In this document: positions 41,640 to 53,177 of the stretch, one piece after another
Position numbering within the stretch: position 1 is the stretch's first letter
How the letters are laid out: the number at the start of each line of letters is the position of its first letter
From: Triatoma infestans
Taxonomy: Eukaryota; Arthropoda; Insecta; Hemiptera; Reduviidae
Reading direction: 5' to 3'
Assembly: GCA_011037195.1 (NCBI GenBank)
Contig: JAAEAF010001127.1
Span: forward strand, 1 to 64,000
DNA: 64,000 nucleotides
Program-made: the position numbers and the translations under genes
The notes under the pieces: model-generated
Told to the model about the DNA's origin: nothing
Databases searched by the model: none
Seen by the model: only the letters and a program-made list of their open reading frames with translations

Positions 41640-42545
41640 TGGCTAATTTGATAATTTCTAATTGTTTCATTCTTATAAAGCACCCTGTGGTTTGATCCGT
41701 GCGTGTGTGTGTGTGTGAGGGGAGGGGGGTGAGGAAGCAACCCACAAAGACACAAGTCACAGGACACTCAAATATGTTCTATTTAAAACTTGTCATCCAC
41801 GGATCTGACAAAAATCGAAATTCATTAACCGAAATGGCGACTTTGCTGAATAAGTATTCACAGCTTTCGCGATTTCAACGACGACTAAAATTTTCCTTTT
41901 AAACTTAGTAAATATATCGCTATATCAATTTTAACGATCGCAATTACTGCATAATAAGGTAAAGTAGAGATGAACCATGAATATATCGATATATAGTTAG
42001 AATTCTTATTTTCAAACATCTGTTAGCAATTGTTATGGTTGATAAAAAAAAAATCTGGGGTAAAACACGCACACAACTTTTTCTTATTGCAGTTTACAGA
42101 TTGACAAATTTTATAGTTAGTTACCAGATTTAATGAAATTCGGCCGTATATTCATGGAGAAAATCGCGAAAACTGAAAAAACTATTCAGTAAAAAAGAAT
42201 TTCCGTTGAACTAATTTTATTGGAACTCGTAATTTTGGCAATAGGCATATTTAATTCTAATTACGATTTTGTTTAGATGGTAGAATTTTGAAAACAACTT
42301 ACTGTCGAATCCCATGGTGATCCAGGGGACCCATGGGGACCTAAACGGAATATCAAGTTTGAACTTTCTCCGATTTTTCGTTTTTAAGCTATGCTGTTTA
42401 AATATATAGACCAGACACCCTCTCCTCCTCCACGCCATTTTCTAAAAGCCTCTTTTTCTTTATTCTGGGGACCACAAAACGGGTATTTCCGGAGAAAACG
42501 CCAATCGAAAATTTGACACGATTACAATACTTCCTCTTACTAGGC
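41640..42545. repeat. rep-1 pieces in both orientations
   Basis: Plus-orientation modules at 41697-41910: a GT run, TTAACCGAAATGGCGACTTTG, TTTCGCGATTTCAACGACG. Minus-orientation modules at 42050-42545: ACACGCACACAACTTTTTC, GAGAAAATCGCGAAAACTG, GATTTTTCGTTTTTAAGC, GGTATTTCCGGAGAAAACG, TTTGACACGATTACAATAC, TTCCTCTTACTAGGCGTAAG. The two meet tail to tail. Confidence 0.6.
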
Positions 42546-42559
42546 GTAAGTAAAAACAT

Positions 42560-42855
42560 CAAAGTGTTTGGTCCATGACATAATAGTCTGCTTTATTCGG
42601 TGATCATGGACCGATTACGAGTGTTCGCTTATCATCAGGATGTTCTTGATAAACAATGTGATAACATACACTCACGAAGAACAAAATCACTTTACGAACT
42701 CGATGAATGAGTAAAAACTGATTTTCTTAGTGATTTGCTCTGGACCTGTTTTATCAAGACATCCCCTAATGATGGGCGGACGACCAAGAAACTGCTCAGT
42801 AGATGACCACAAAATGAAGCAAACCTATCAGAAGACAAAAATCTCTGATTTATTA
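42560..42855. repeat. rep-2 copy with long terminal inverted repeats
   Basis: Left arm 42565-42680 (ATAGTCTGCTTTATTCGGTG, ATCATGGACCGATTACGAGT, GTTCGCTTATCATCAGGATG). Right arm 42715-42850 is the same series inverted (ATCAAGACATCCCCTAATGA, GGGCGGACGACCAAG, AGATGACCACAAAATGAAGC). The loop is about 35 bp. This gives the clearest view of rep-2 as a foldback or MITE-like element. Confidence 0.65.
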
Positions 42856-44624
42856 ACAATTATTATTGCTATTTTAGAAAGAATATTATGAAGAAAAACA
42901 AAATGAAAAGAAAGAAATAATTTCATGTTTCCTAAAAAATTTGGCCACGTAATCAAGCGGGCAGGTAGGTGGTATTGGTTGAGGTGAAACTGTTAACCTT
43001 AACTAGCTGAGAGCTTCCCACCTCAGGTGGGAAAGGGACGATCTATCCCCCTGCAGGTATTCCAATGGGAAATAATATTTGTGTAAGAGCCGCGTAGGGG
43101 TGGAAGGAATCTAGCCATGCAGTGCACGTATTACCACCTAGACTTCAGCGGTTTACTATATTATAGAGTCCTTACTTAAAATTCAATCTACATAGAGAAA
43201 TTAATACAGCATAGAAATGTTTGGGTAACAATACGCGTGTTTCTCCCTACAAATACCTTCAATATTTACATATTCATCTTTTGCAATTACCATTTCTTTT
43301 ATCATTCCCCACTCCCTTTTTGTTGCAGGTATATGGAGATTGTTGGCCGACACGATATATAGGCGGCAGGAAATGGAACCACAGAAAATTAAACGAAGAA
43401 AACTAACAAAAACGCTAGTCATTCATAAAAGGAATTGTTATAAGTTTTTCCTCGTTTGTTGTTCTGTATGATTTTACTTAATTAAAAAAAAAAAATGTGC
43501 TCCCCTACAAAAAAAGCTTGTTTTATTTTTCTTTGTTTTGTTTAGTTATATGGCTAGGAAAATTCAAGTGGCATGTTACCGCAGACTACGTGATATTCTC
43601 CTGTGTGGAATAATTTAGATCTTCTATTGGTTTTTGTTTCGCAATGGAACTTTTTGATTGTTTGTTTGTGTATGTGTATAATTTATATGTTTGTGAAATT
43701 TATTTTGAGTAGGTTTTAGAAAATGACGAATTTTGTTCCCAAATTACCTCGCAAATTACAGAATTTTTTTTGTTTTAGTGAAATACAGCTTTCATCTGTA
43801 ATTTTTGTTTATGAAAAAACAAGAGCCTTCCCCAACCTTCAAAGAAAATTGAAATTCTGCACAGCCCAGATCAGAAGAATACCTCTCAGCGGTAAAAAAA
43901 AGCTCATATCCTCGAGATGGCCTCATCAGAAAGATCTATATCAAGACCCTGGGAATGGTTGCTTAGTGGAGAATCACTGGTCAGACACTTACACCTGCTC
44001 TGAAGCAAATTGGACAGGACAGATCTAAAGCTCTGTTGCAGCGTTAAGCACTCAATCTTTATAGACATAATTTATTTATTAACGAAAAAATTTTCAACAT
44101 AGACGCTCAGAGGATAGGGTATATGCACAAGCAATAGAGAAACAAAATAAGTAAATGATAGAGTTGAAAGATGGCATCATCGGAATTACGTTAGGTTTAG
44201 TGGGGGTGGAGTTATTATAAGATAACAGAAACCCATATGAAAAAGATGTTAAAAATTGCTCGAAGAATTACCTTGAAGATATTTTAAAACACTTTGTAAT
44301 GTCTCTAAATCAAAGTCTTTTTTCAAATAATCATTGGTTGGTTCAGTAAGATTTAACTGCTCAAGGCAAGGTTCAACTGAATGTTCCTGAGCTGATTACA
44401 GCTACAGATTGCCCTCAATATTTTAGAATGCAGTATATTTGTCACATCTTAAAAGAATGGCTTGTTACAGGCAAAATTGCAGTCTGACCAGCCTAAAAGC
44501 ATCTTCAGTGCGAGCAGCTGGCAATCTTGCACTGGAAATTCTGAGTAATTCGATTAATGATTAATTAGCCAAGAGAACTGAAAGAGCTAAAGATGGGTTT
44601 GAATAATTGTTTCTTTCTCATACC
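42856..44624. other. Noncoding, no gene recognised
   Basis: A GC-richer patch at 42955-43100 is unassigned. A stretch at 44270-44600 reads for a while like coding sequence (LNVPELITATDCPQYF) but has stops and no recognised family. Confidence 0.35.
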
Positions 44625-45180
44625 CCTAGTAAGAGCAAGTATTCCGATCTTGTCAAATTTTCTAAACAGAGTTTTCACTGGACATACATGTTTTCAGGCC
44701 CCCAGAGTATGAAAAACAATGTTTTTTGGCGAATGGTCTGTATTTGTGTGTGTGAACAAAATATTTCAAAAATGAAAAATCGCAGCATGTTGAGTATATG
44801 ATTAGTATTTTAGTTCTGGTACTGTGACCATAACTGACATAAAGGTTTCCGACAAAATCCATCAACCGGAAATTCATTACTATTTTTTTTTTTTTTCAGT
44901 TTTGTTCGATAATGACTCAACGATTTCCTTTAAACTTCGTTCTACACATTTTAATTTCTACCATTATTGTTTGAAACATTTTTCTAGGAAAATTGGTGTC
45001 TGGGGGGTATGGAAGGATCAGGAACTTTAAGCTTTCCTCTAAAGTACCATATCAGCATAGTTGGTGTATTCTGCCACCTATATGGATGTACTGCAGAATC
45101 ATTGTTAAAATTCCAAATTTGAGATAAATAGGTTAACCGGAAGTGAGACTTTACAAAGTAGAATTTTCTCGAAAAATATT
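44625..45180 (+). repeat. rep-1 copy spanning the outer edge of the left palindrome arm
   Basis: CCTAGTAAGAGCAAGTATTCC and TTGTCAAATTTTCTAAAC start it. The arm begins inside, at 44689. Inside the arm: GGCGAATGGTCTGTATTTGTG, AACCGGAAATTCATTAC and TTGAAACATTTTTCTAGG. The 64 bp at 44625-44688 have no mirror on the right. Confidence 0.65.
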
Positions 45181-45331
45181 AAAAACGAGAGAAAAATATT
45201 TGATATGTTACGATATATATATATAGCTGTGCTGTTATATGTATGTATTTATGTCTGTTTGTACATGGATGTTTGTTAGAAAGTCAAGCATTATGCACGT
45301 ATTCGCGCGAGAAATTTGTTTTTTATTTAAT
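45181..45331 (+). repeat. 150-bp direct duplicate, copy 1
   Basis: AAAAACGAGAGAAAAATATT to GAGAAATTTGTTTTTTATTT; repeated with small changes at 46071-46220. Mirrored at 59023-59173. Confidence 0.8.
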
Positions 45332-45335
45332 CTTC

Positions 45336-45645
45336 AGTTAGTGCTACATATATATAGTTAGTGCTACATATATATAGTTAGTGCTACATATATATAGTTA
45401 GTGCTACATATATATAGTTAGTGCTACATATATATAGTTAGTGCTGCATATATATAGTTAGTGCTACATATATATAGTTAGTGCTACATATATATAGTTA
45501 GTGCTACATATATATAGTTAGTGCTACATATATATAGTTAGTGCTACATATATATAGTTAGTGCTACATATATATAGTTAGTGCTACATATAATATGTAG
45601 CACTAACTATATATATGTAGTACTAACTATATATATGTAGCATAT
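45336..45645. repeat. 20-bp satellite, itself ending in an inverted section
   Basis: Thirteen units of TAGTTAGTGCTACATATATA in register, one with GCTGCATA, from 45336 to about 45590. The array then turns: CTACATATAATATGTAG is a hairpin centre, followed by inverted units to 45645. Mirrored at 58709-59018. Confidence 0.9.
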
Positions 45646-46070
45646 TTTCATAAATTTAATTAAAATGTAAATTTGAAGAGAGAAACAATAGATGACATAG
45701 TCATTAGAATATTTTCTAGCAGATAGCAAAGGAAAAAATTGTACTATAATATTCGTTTAACAAAATGGGACTTTTTTGTGGCGGTATCCTTGGGTATTAA
45801 ACCAAAACAAAACAAAATATACATATACAAATTGCAGAAAATAAAATGGATAAAAGTTACAACAAACTAATGAGAAACAAAATAGAGAAAATGTGAAAAA
45901 AAAATAAAGTAAAATATAAAAAACACGAATAAAATCTAAAATATTCAAATAGTGTATACAGAAATGCTCATCCCTGACATCTCGTACATTAAATTTGTAG
46001 CGAGCACACATACAGGCATTCACAAACATACATATACAGGCGGCCAGAATATATACAGAATAAAGAAATT

Positions 46071-46220
46071 AAAAACGAGAGAAAAATATTTTATATGTTA
46101 CGATACCTATATAGCTGTGCCGTTATATGTATGTGTATATGTCTGTTTGTACATGGATGTTTGTTAGGCAGTCAAGCACTATGCACGTATACGCACGAGA
46201 AATTTGTTTTTGATTTTATC
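46071..46220 (+). repeat. 150-bp direct duplicate, copy 2
   Basis: Second copy of 45181-45331, differing at about a dozen sites (for example TTTGATATG/TTTTATATG). The satellite lies between the copies. Mirrored at 58134-58283. Confidence 0.8.
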
Positions 46221-46429
46221 TTTACTCGCGTATTTATACTGTGCCCGGCCGGCTCATACACAAAAAGTAACGATAAATAAAGTTTCATCAGATTTGACTA
46301 AATTATTTCGCATTAGGTTTTGCATAATCAAGGAAGTTCCACGATTAATAGTGGGGAAACCGTCGTGTACTGTTATTCAAATAAACAACATAGATAACCA
46401 ATAACAATCCAGGCATTTCGTCTTATTAT

Positions 46430-47290
46430 CAAACGATATCCTCTGTGAAATACTCACCCAAATTTCTCCTACTCCTTTTAGTATAATTTAGATGAAATGA
46501 TAATTTCATTTTAAATTCAAATTTTTCGTATTTGTCCTAATGCACATATAAAGATAGTAGGGGGATAGGGAGATTACCTACTAACCTTGGCAGCTAGAGA
46601 AGTGATTATATTGTGGTCCAGCAGAGCGCGCCAAAACACTGACCAACTGCTAAATCATTTGAAATTTAACATCATAAATTCCGCACAATTATCTCTAATA
46701 CATATATAAAGATTTTTTTAAATGTTTCAATTAAAGTGATACGTTTGTCTGTGCAGTGGCACGCCAAGTTTAAACGGAATCGTTACAGACGTTTTCGAGA
46801 AAATTCAAAAAAAACTCCAAAACATTCTGTAAAGTCGCACTTTCGATTAATATTTTCTTCAAATTTGTAATTCTAGCAATGCTTCTAATCTGTATTTATC
46901 TTATATAAGTGGAGGAACCATTTATTGTACTGAAATGATACTTCATAAGAAAGCTGTTCACCAAAAAAATCCATTTTCCCGAAATAAAAGCGGTAGATAT
47001 CCACATTGGTGTGGTTAGTGTGCGAAGTTAATGACAAACTTTCATAAACTGATACAGTCAAATCGCACTTGCGGTTGTTGGATTTTGTCCGAAAACATGG
47101 AGTCAAATGTGGCGGTAAGCCTAAACGGAATTCAAATTTGAGCTTCCTGCGATTTTTCGTTACACACACAAATATATATATAAATCATTCGCTTAAAACA
47201 AATGTTTCGCACTCAGGAGACCTCAAAACGTATTTCCGGTGAAATATAATTTCGAAAATTTGACACGGTCGTAATACTTGCTCTTGTCAC
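46430..47290 (-). repeat. rep-1 copy in the left arm
   Basis: In plus-strand order: AATACTCACCCAAATTTCTCC, CAGACGTTTTCGAGAAAATTC, GTCGCACTTTCGATTAATA, CGCACTTGCGGTTGTTGG, CTGCGATTTTTCGTTACAC, CGTATTTCCGGTGAAATATA and TTTGACACGGTCGTAATAC. Mirrored at 57064-57924. Confidence 0.65.
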
Positions 47291-47429
47291 CAGTAAGAAG
47301 TAGTACAAATTATTATTACCAGCCATTATTTTTTGTTCTTCTTTTTTACATTCTCTAACTGCTAAAAGAACCCGAGATAATCGCATTTTTTGAGGTCCCC
47401 GGGAATCTGTTAATCAAATTTGCGCTTTC

Positions 47430-47960
47430 CTAAATGTTTCTTTGTTCAGATACAAATGGTGGAATCAATAGTTCCATTATCAACTGTATCGAGGCGCTAC
47501 CACCGAGCCTCAAAGCACACATGAACTAGGTTTACACCATCTGTCATTTCCACTACAATGTATTGGCGAACGGGCTTGAACTCGTCAGCTAACCTCTCAC
47601 CTATAAGCTGTCTCTAGCGGTAAGAAAATTTGAATAGCAGCCGAATATCTTAGAGACTTAACAATTAGTGACAAACCAATTTTTAAGAGTACAATTCTGT
47701 TGCCAAATCAACTTTGGCGAGACTCATTATTAACGCTGGAAGGATCACAAGTTTGGCACACTAGCTATCTACCGCTAGAACAAGCAAGGATTCTAACTAG
47801 TCACATCACCGTTCAGGCAACCTACATCAGCCAACGCTATACCATTCTATATTCAACACGATACCAACAATAATTACTCTTTCTGTCGATCACCCTGGCG
47901 TCCATAAACTCTCCTCTCTTGTGAGTCAATTCGTTAAAATATATACTGTTGAGTTTAGTA
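47430..47960 (-). repeat. rep-3 copy in the left arm, LTR-like
   Basis: TCATTTCCACTACAATGTATT, GGCGAACGGGCTTGAACTCG and ACCTACATCAGCCAACGCTA are the reverse complements of blocks at 40698 and 40824. Mirrored at 56394-56924. No coding content; its LTR nature is a guess from layout. Confidence 0.4.
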
Positions 47961-49883
47961 CAGATTGTGGTTCTCATTGACCTCATTTATCAACCATGCC
48001 TGCCATCATTAAATCATCTTATACATAAAAGCTTACTTTTGTTAATGATGGTTGACCGGACAAGCTGGCCTAACCCAATTAGGCTCGTGTTCTCCCGTGT
48101 AAAAAATCAAAATATTCTACTCATAAAAAATCTCCCCATCAATCTCCCGGTCTGATATAATATCTTAAGTTACGCTTAAACTCCAACTCTCCCAAGCATT
48201 CTCTTGAAAGGTTGCTTCCATGGGAAACCAAGTAATTGTATAACTGGTCCACTGACCTAGGAAGTCTTCTTTTATTCTCTCTAGGACAAATTTTTTCAAA
48301 GATATCATCGAGTAAATGATGGTATCATGTAATGATGGTAATGATGGTTCACGGTCGAGTGAATGATGGTTGGTTAATGACTGAAAATGAATCTGCGAAA
48401 AAATATTGTAAATAATTAAATTAAAATTAAAAAGTGACAAACAAGAGATTTTTTTTTTAAACTTGTTTAACAATTTAACAATAAAGGAATTCTTCAAGAA
48501 TAAAAATTAATAATAAATAATAATAAAAAGTTTTAAACATAAAAATTGAACGATTATTTAGAACGAGAATATTGTTACAAAAGTAAGACATCGAGTGGCA
48601 CATTAAAAATAAAGATGGATGTGAAATATATAGGAGCAAAGTGAATATAAAACAACAATAATTAAAGTGCAATGTGCAACAACAACAAACACACGCACAC
48701 CAAGTAAAACATTATTATTTTGCAGCAATGATGAACTAAAAGAAAGGAAAATGCGATAAATAATGGTAAAGGAAGTGAGAGGAAAAGTGGAAAAACAATA
48801 ATGTGGTGTAATCATAAAGTGTTTGGCACAGACAGTGAAGTCATTGGAACAGGGAACATTACAGTGGATGATGCATCGGGTGCAATGATAAAAAGTTAGA
48901 AGTGGAAAAAAGAGTCATAAGATCGTTCTGACGTCGGTCAACCGTTGGCTTAATAAAGCAATTGTTGACCTAGTTCTTAATGCAAATATATATATATCGT
49001 AATAGTGATTATAGTCACTTGTGTCTGTCTGTCTGGCTGCCTGTATGTAAGTATGTACATCTGTATTACAATAATTTCCTCATAAAAATATTATAATTCC
49101 ATTGTATAATATACACAATTTATATCAAATTTGTACAAACTATAATAATGTTCATTGTCTCTAAACTATAATAAAAGTCATAATGGTTATTATATGCAAA
49201 TTTTTATAGCACACTTAGTAGTAATAATACCAAAATGTAAGAACACTATATATGAGTTTGAATTGTACGGGAGTGAGGTTATTTTTTCCTTCTTTCCCGT
49301 TCTCTATACCATGTTTCACCCCCACTAACACCACCACAAAAAAAAATAAACTAAAATAAAACAAGAATATTCCATTAAAGTGAAAATGAAGCCGGCTCAA
49401 CTCTCTGTAAACGCCCCCTGCCACCGCTCACTGCAGGCAGTTATGTCCATAAAAGTGTACCATATTCCAGTAATTTTCCTTTTTTGCTCCTCTGTGCCAC
49501 ACTACATCAAAATATTGTATTATTTCTTTTATATTTTACTGCATTCAAACAATTATTCGCAACTTTATTATTATCATTAACATGGGAAAATATGAAGAGA
49601 AGTGTGAAAATATTGGAGCACATTTTCTTCAAACTTCCAATTAATTATAATAAATTTACTCCATTATTAATATAACTTAATTTAATGAAACTTTTCTTAT
49701 TTTCTTTTTTAACTACTCCATTTACAGCTTGCTCCTTACTTAAGTTTATTGCATGCATAATGTAAACAATCGTAAGATGACAGAGGGATATTTGAATTAA
49801 AAATAAGAGAAAGTAAAAAAAGCAAATAAAGCTATAAGATAATGAAAAGTATGTAATGTTCAATATAATATAGTTATTGTAAA
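47961..49883. other. Left arm, AT-rich noncoding
   Basis: No gene is recognised. Frames of 60-110 residues occur on both strands and are mirrored at 54471-56393; all are low-complexity with no family motif. A run of ATGATGGT-type repeats lies at 48320-48375. Confidence 0.4.
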
Positions 49884-51563
49884 TAGTTTAGTTTAGTTTA
49901 TTTATTTCACTGTTTTATACAATAAGTACATGACAGTGGAGTTGTTCCATATTTACAAAAAAATTAAAGATAATTTAACAAACTTGATTAAAGTCATTAA
50001 AGCAATTAATTATAAAAGAAAGAAAGAAGAAAATTACTTTTCAATAACAAAAAATAGTGTAAATACTACATATAAAGAAAAAAAAGAATAATACCTGAAA
50101 AATAGCCAATCTTAATTAAAAATGAATTATTGTAAATAAGTTTTCTTAAACCTTAAAGAATTTATTGTATATAAGTATAAGTTCTTAGGCTTATTCTTTA
50201 GCAACCATGTTACTGATTTTATAAATGAAACACTGTCTTCAATATTTTCTAATTCTGGCAAAAAGTATGCTCTATGAAAATTAAAAAGTGTACATTTAAC
50301 AAAAAAAATGAAAGCAATCAGCCAGTTCACCATTTCTACAATACTGGCATTCCTCAGTGTGATACAACAGATATGAATTGTTATTATTTGTAAATTTTGA
50401 AATATATTTTCCAGATAGCCTAAATTGGGCAATAAAACGTTTCAAATAAAAGTCCAAATCTGAGGTTACATAATTTTGTATGTCACAATCAGCTTCAAAA
50501 AAATCTAAGTAGAAGAGGTTATATCTAAATGTAAATAATTTATCAAAATCTAGATTTCTTAAGTAGGCCTGGTAATTAGATAACTCTAAGGGAATGCTTT
50601 TTACTTTCTCTTACTCCTAGTAAGAGGAAGTATTGTAATCGTGTCAAATTTTCGATATCGAGTTTTCACCGGAAATATCCGTTTTGAGGTCCCCTGAGTC
50701 CAAAAAAGTGGTTTTTAGCAAATGGTCTGTGTGTGTGTGTGTGTGTCTTGTGTGTGTATGTATGTTGAACAGCATAGCTCAAAAACGAAAAACGTAGAAA
50801 GTTCAAACTTGATATTACGTTTAGGTATCACCATGGGATCTGACGGTGCGTTATGTGTCAATCTTCCTCAACCGGAAGTACCACTTTACTAGTTTTTTTT
50901 TTTACGTTTTTGCAATTTTCTCAAAAAGGCTCCGAAGATTTTTCTTTAAACTTTTTATATCAAACACATACAAAGAGCTACAACTTTTATTTGAAACATT
51001 TCTCCAGGAAAACTTCATTTAAGGGCACTTCTGGGGGGAGGGGTGGGGTTATTTTTCTCTAAAGTGCTATCACAGTTGATTATACAATTGTATCATCCAA
51101 ACAAAATTAATTAGAAATAAATACATGGCCAAAATTCCGAGTTTCAAGAAAATTAGTAAACCGGAAGTGCGCTTTTACTGAACAATTTTTTCAGTTTTCG
51201 ACGAATCTTATTAAATTTGGTACACAAACTATAAAAGCTGTCAATTATAATTTGGAGAACTGGAGTAAGAGAAAGTTGTGTGAGTGTTTCACACCAGATT
51301 TTTCTAAGCTCTTTAGGTGTTTCTATATTTAAAATTGCATCCATATTAATTATTTTTAACACTTCAGCCAATTGAGTATACCAATTAAATTTAGCACTTC
51401 TTAAAGAATTATCCAATTTGTTTGCAGAATATAAATCTCTTAATTTGGAATAACAAATTTTTGGGAGTCTATAATTTTCCATCTGCAGGAGTTTCTCCAA
51501 CCATTTCAGAATCAATTTTAAAATTTTTACTTTTACATGCAACAAGCCGAATTCCAAACGGAT
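49884..51563 (-). pseudogene. LINE E 3' part, left-arm copy
   Basis: On the minus strand: RT thumb and C-terminal region from 51563 (LEFGLLHVKVKILKLILKWL, LRSAKFNWYTQLAEVLKI), cut by rep-1 at about 51295, resuming at about 50605 (VKSIPLELSNYQAYLRNLDF, then a frameshift, and VKCTLFNFHRAYFLPELENI), with its stop at 50127. The 3' UTR runs to about 49884 with a TTTAG/AACTA-type tail. It has no catalytic core: that is present once, in the loop. Mirrored at 52767-54470. Confidence 0.8.
50605..51300 (+). repeat. rep-1 insertion in LINE E, left arm
   Basis: From CTCTTACTCCTAGTAAGAGG to GTGTGAGTGTTTCACACC. Includes a TG microsatellite near 50725-50765 and AACCGGAAGTACCACTTTAC. It is the same insertion as 53035-53745 but with many small differences, mostly in homopolymers and the microsatellite. 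Confidence 0.85.
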
Positions 51564-53177
51564 ATTAATAGAACACATAATGGTAAAACCCCAGGCATTG
51601 ATGGTTTAACTTATGAATGCTTTAAAAATTTGCCTGCAAACTGGTCATTATACCTTGTTTCATTATATAACAAAGTTCTTGATTCTGAAACTGTTCCAAA
51701 AGATTGGTCTAGTGTTTTATTTACCATGCTTTTTAAGAAGGGTGACCGACTCAATCCGGATAATTACAGAAGCATTGCTCTAGCTAATTGTATTTTAAAA
51801 ATTTTTACTCAAATGCTTCTTGATAGACTTACAATTTGGGCATCCTCAACTAATATCATACCTGAAAATCAGTCGGGTTTTCGAAAGGGTCGCGGATGTT
51901 TACACAACTTGTTTATTTTAAATAGTATGATTCAACTGAGGCTGCGACAGAGTCGGAAACACTTTTTTGCTCTATTTGTAGATTTTAGTGGGGCATTTGA
52001 TAGAGTAAACCATCAAATATTGTGGGAAAAACTGTTTGAAATGGGGGTTAGTTCCAAAATTTTTAGGATTTTAATTAATATTTATGATAATGCTAAAATG
52101 AGGGTGAAATGTGAAGGGAAGTTGTCCTCAGAAATTAATATAACGGAAGGCGTCCTCCAAGGGGAGACATTATCGCCTTTCCTGTTCAATTTATATATTT
52201 CCGGTATGGAACGCTTTTTTAGAAGTCATAATGTCTCAGGTATTCCAATAACTGCTTCCTGTAACATATTATTTTTGCAATATGCTGATGATATCATTTT
52301 GTTTGGGGATTCTTTTACTAATATGTGCAAAAAATTAAACATTCTATCAGACTATTGTAAAAGAAATAAACTAAAAGTAAATATACTTAAAACAAAGATT
52401 ATGAAGTTTCACAAAGGCAGAGCCAAAAAAGATGGAGCATTTTATTATGAAGGTTCCAAAATAGAGTTGGTAAATAATTTTAATTGTTTGGGAATTTCAT
52501 TTAATTGTTCAGGAATATTTTCTACTCACCTTAAAAATGTATCTACGAAAGCCAACTTAGTTCAAGGGACAGTCTTGGAGGTTTTAAGGAAAGTAAAGTC
52601 TTCTTCTTGGGAATCTATAATCAAGCTGAATGATTCTTTGGTTCATTCCACTATTTTGTATTCTGCTCAGATTTGGAGTATCCGTTATGCCGATGAATTG
52701 GAAAGAATCCAATTATCGTTTTTCAAAAAATTATTTCACCTTAACAAATCTGTTCCTAACTTCCTAATCCGTTTGGAATTCGGCTTGTTGCATGTAAAAG
52801 TAAAAATTTTAAAATTGATTCTGAAATGGTTGGAGAAACTCCTGCAGATGGAAAATTATAGACTCCCAAAAATTTGTTATTCCAAATTAAGAGATTTATA
52901 TTCTGCAAACAAATTGGATAATTCTTTAAGAAGTGCTAAATTTAATTGGTATACTCAATTGGCTGAAGTGTTAAAAATAATTAATATGGATGCAATTTTA
53001 AATATAGAAACACCTAAAGAGCTTAGAAAAATCTGGTGTGAAACACTCACACAACTTTCTCTTACTCCAGTTCTCCAAATTATAATTGACAGCTTTTATA
53101 GTTTGTGTACCAAATTTAATAAGATTCGTCGAAAACTGAAAAAATTGTTCAGTAAAAGGGCACTTCCGGTTTACTAA
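51537..53177 (+). pseudogene. LINE E reverse transcriptase core spanning the palindrome loop
   Basis: A 546-residue open frame of three origins. Residues 1-9 (51537-51563) are antisense left-arm sequence. Residues 10-410 (the loop, 51564-52766) are genuine RT: NGKTPGIDGLTYECF, PDNYRSIALANCILKIF (74-90), NQSGFRKGRGCLHNL, LFVDFSGAFDRVNH with Asp 149, GVLQGETLSPFLFNLY (205-220), LQYADDIILFG with YADD 249-252. Residues 411-500 continue RT into the right arm. Residues 501-546 (CETLTQLSLTPV onward) are read-through of inserted rep-1. Endonuclease and RT N-terminus are absent. All RT catalytic aspartates are present, but the protein is a chimera and no promoter or ORF1 is seen. Confidence 0.85.
51564..52766. 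other. Loop of the giant inverted repeat (1,203 bp)
   Basis: The only single-copy part of the palindrome, wholly LINE E RT coding sequence in the plus direction. Its left edge is the point where RT homology begins abruptly after ACCGG-free arm sequence CCAAACGGAT; its right edge is the mirror, ATCCGTTTGG. Confidence 0.9.

Larger units (their letters stand above)
44689..51563. repeat. Left arm of a giant inverted repeat (6,875 bp)
   Basis: Reverse complement of 52767-59665. From 44689 to about 50600, paired coordinates sum to a constant (104,354), so there is no net indel over 5.9 kb, and all mirrored open frames compared have identical translations. From about 50,600 to 51,300 small indels and substitutions appear, and the paired sum falls to 104,330 at the inner end. 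Contents from outside in: rep-1 piece, 20-bp satellite, rep-1 (reverse), rep-3, unassigned AT-rich DNA, and the 3' third of LINE E with its rep-1 insertion. Confidence 0.95.

Noticed and set aside
43723..44028. 101-residue plus-strand frame
   Set aside because: No motif, no homologous copy in the window and no start or splice context; likely chance.
44270..44600. Stretch that briefly reads like a conserved protein
   Set aside because: Stops interrupt it and no family could be named; too weak to call a pseudogene.
45336..45645. CRISPR-like regular array
   Set aside because: The 20-bp units are directly adjacent with no spacers; it is a satellite in eukaryotic DNA.
47949..49863. Several frames of 60-110 residues in the left arm, mirrored in the right arm
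   Set aside because: They occur twice only because the arms are duplicates; compositions are low-complexity with no domain motif.
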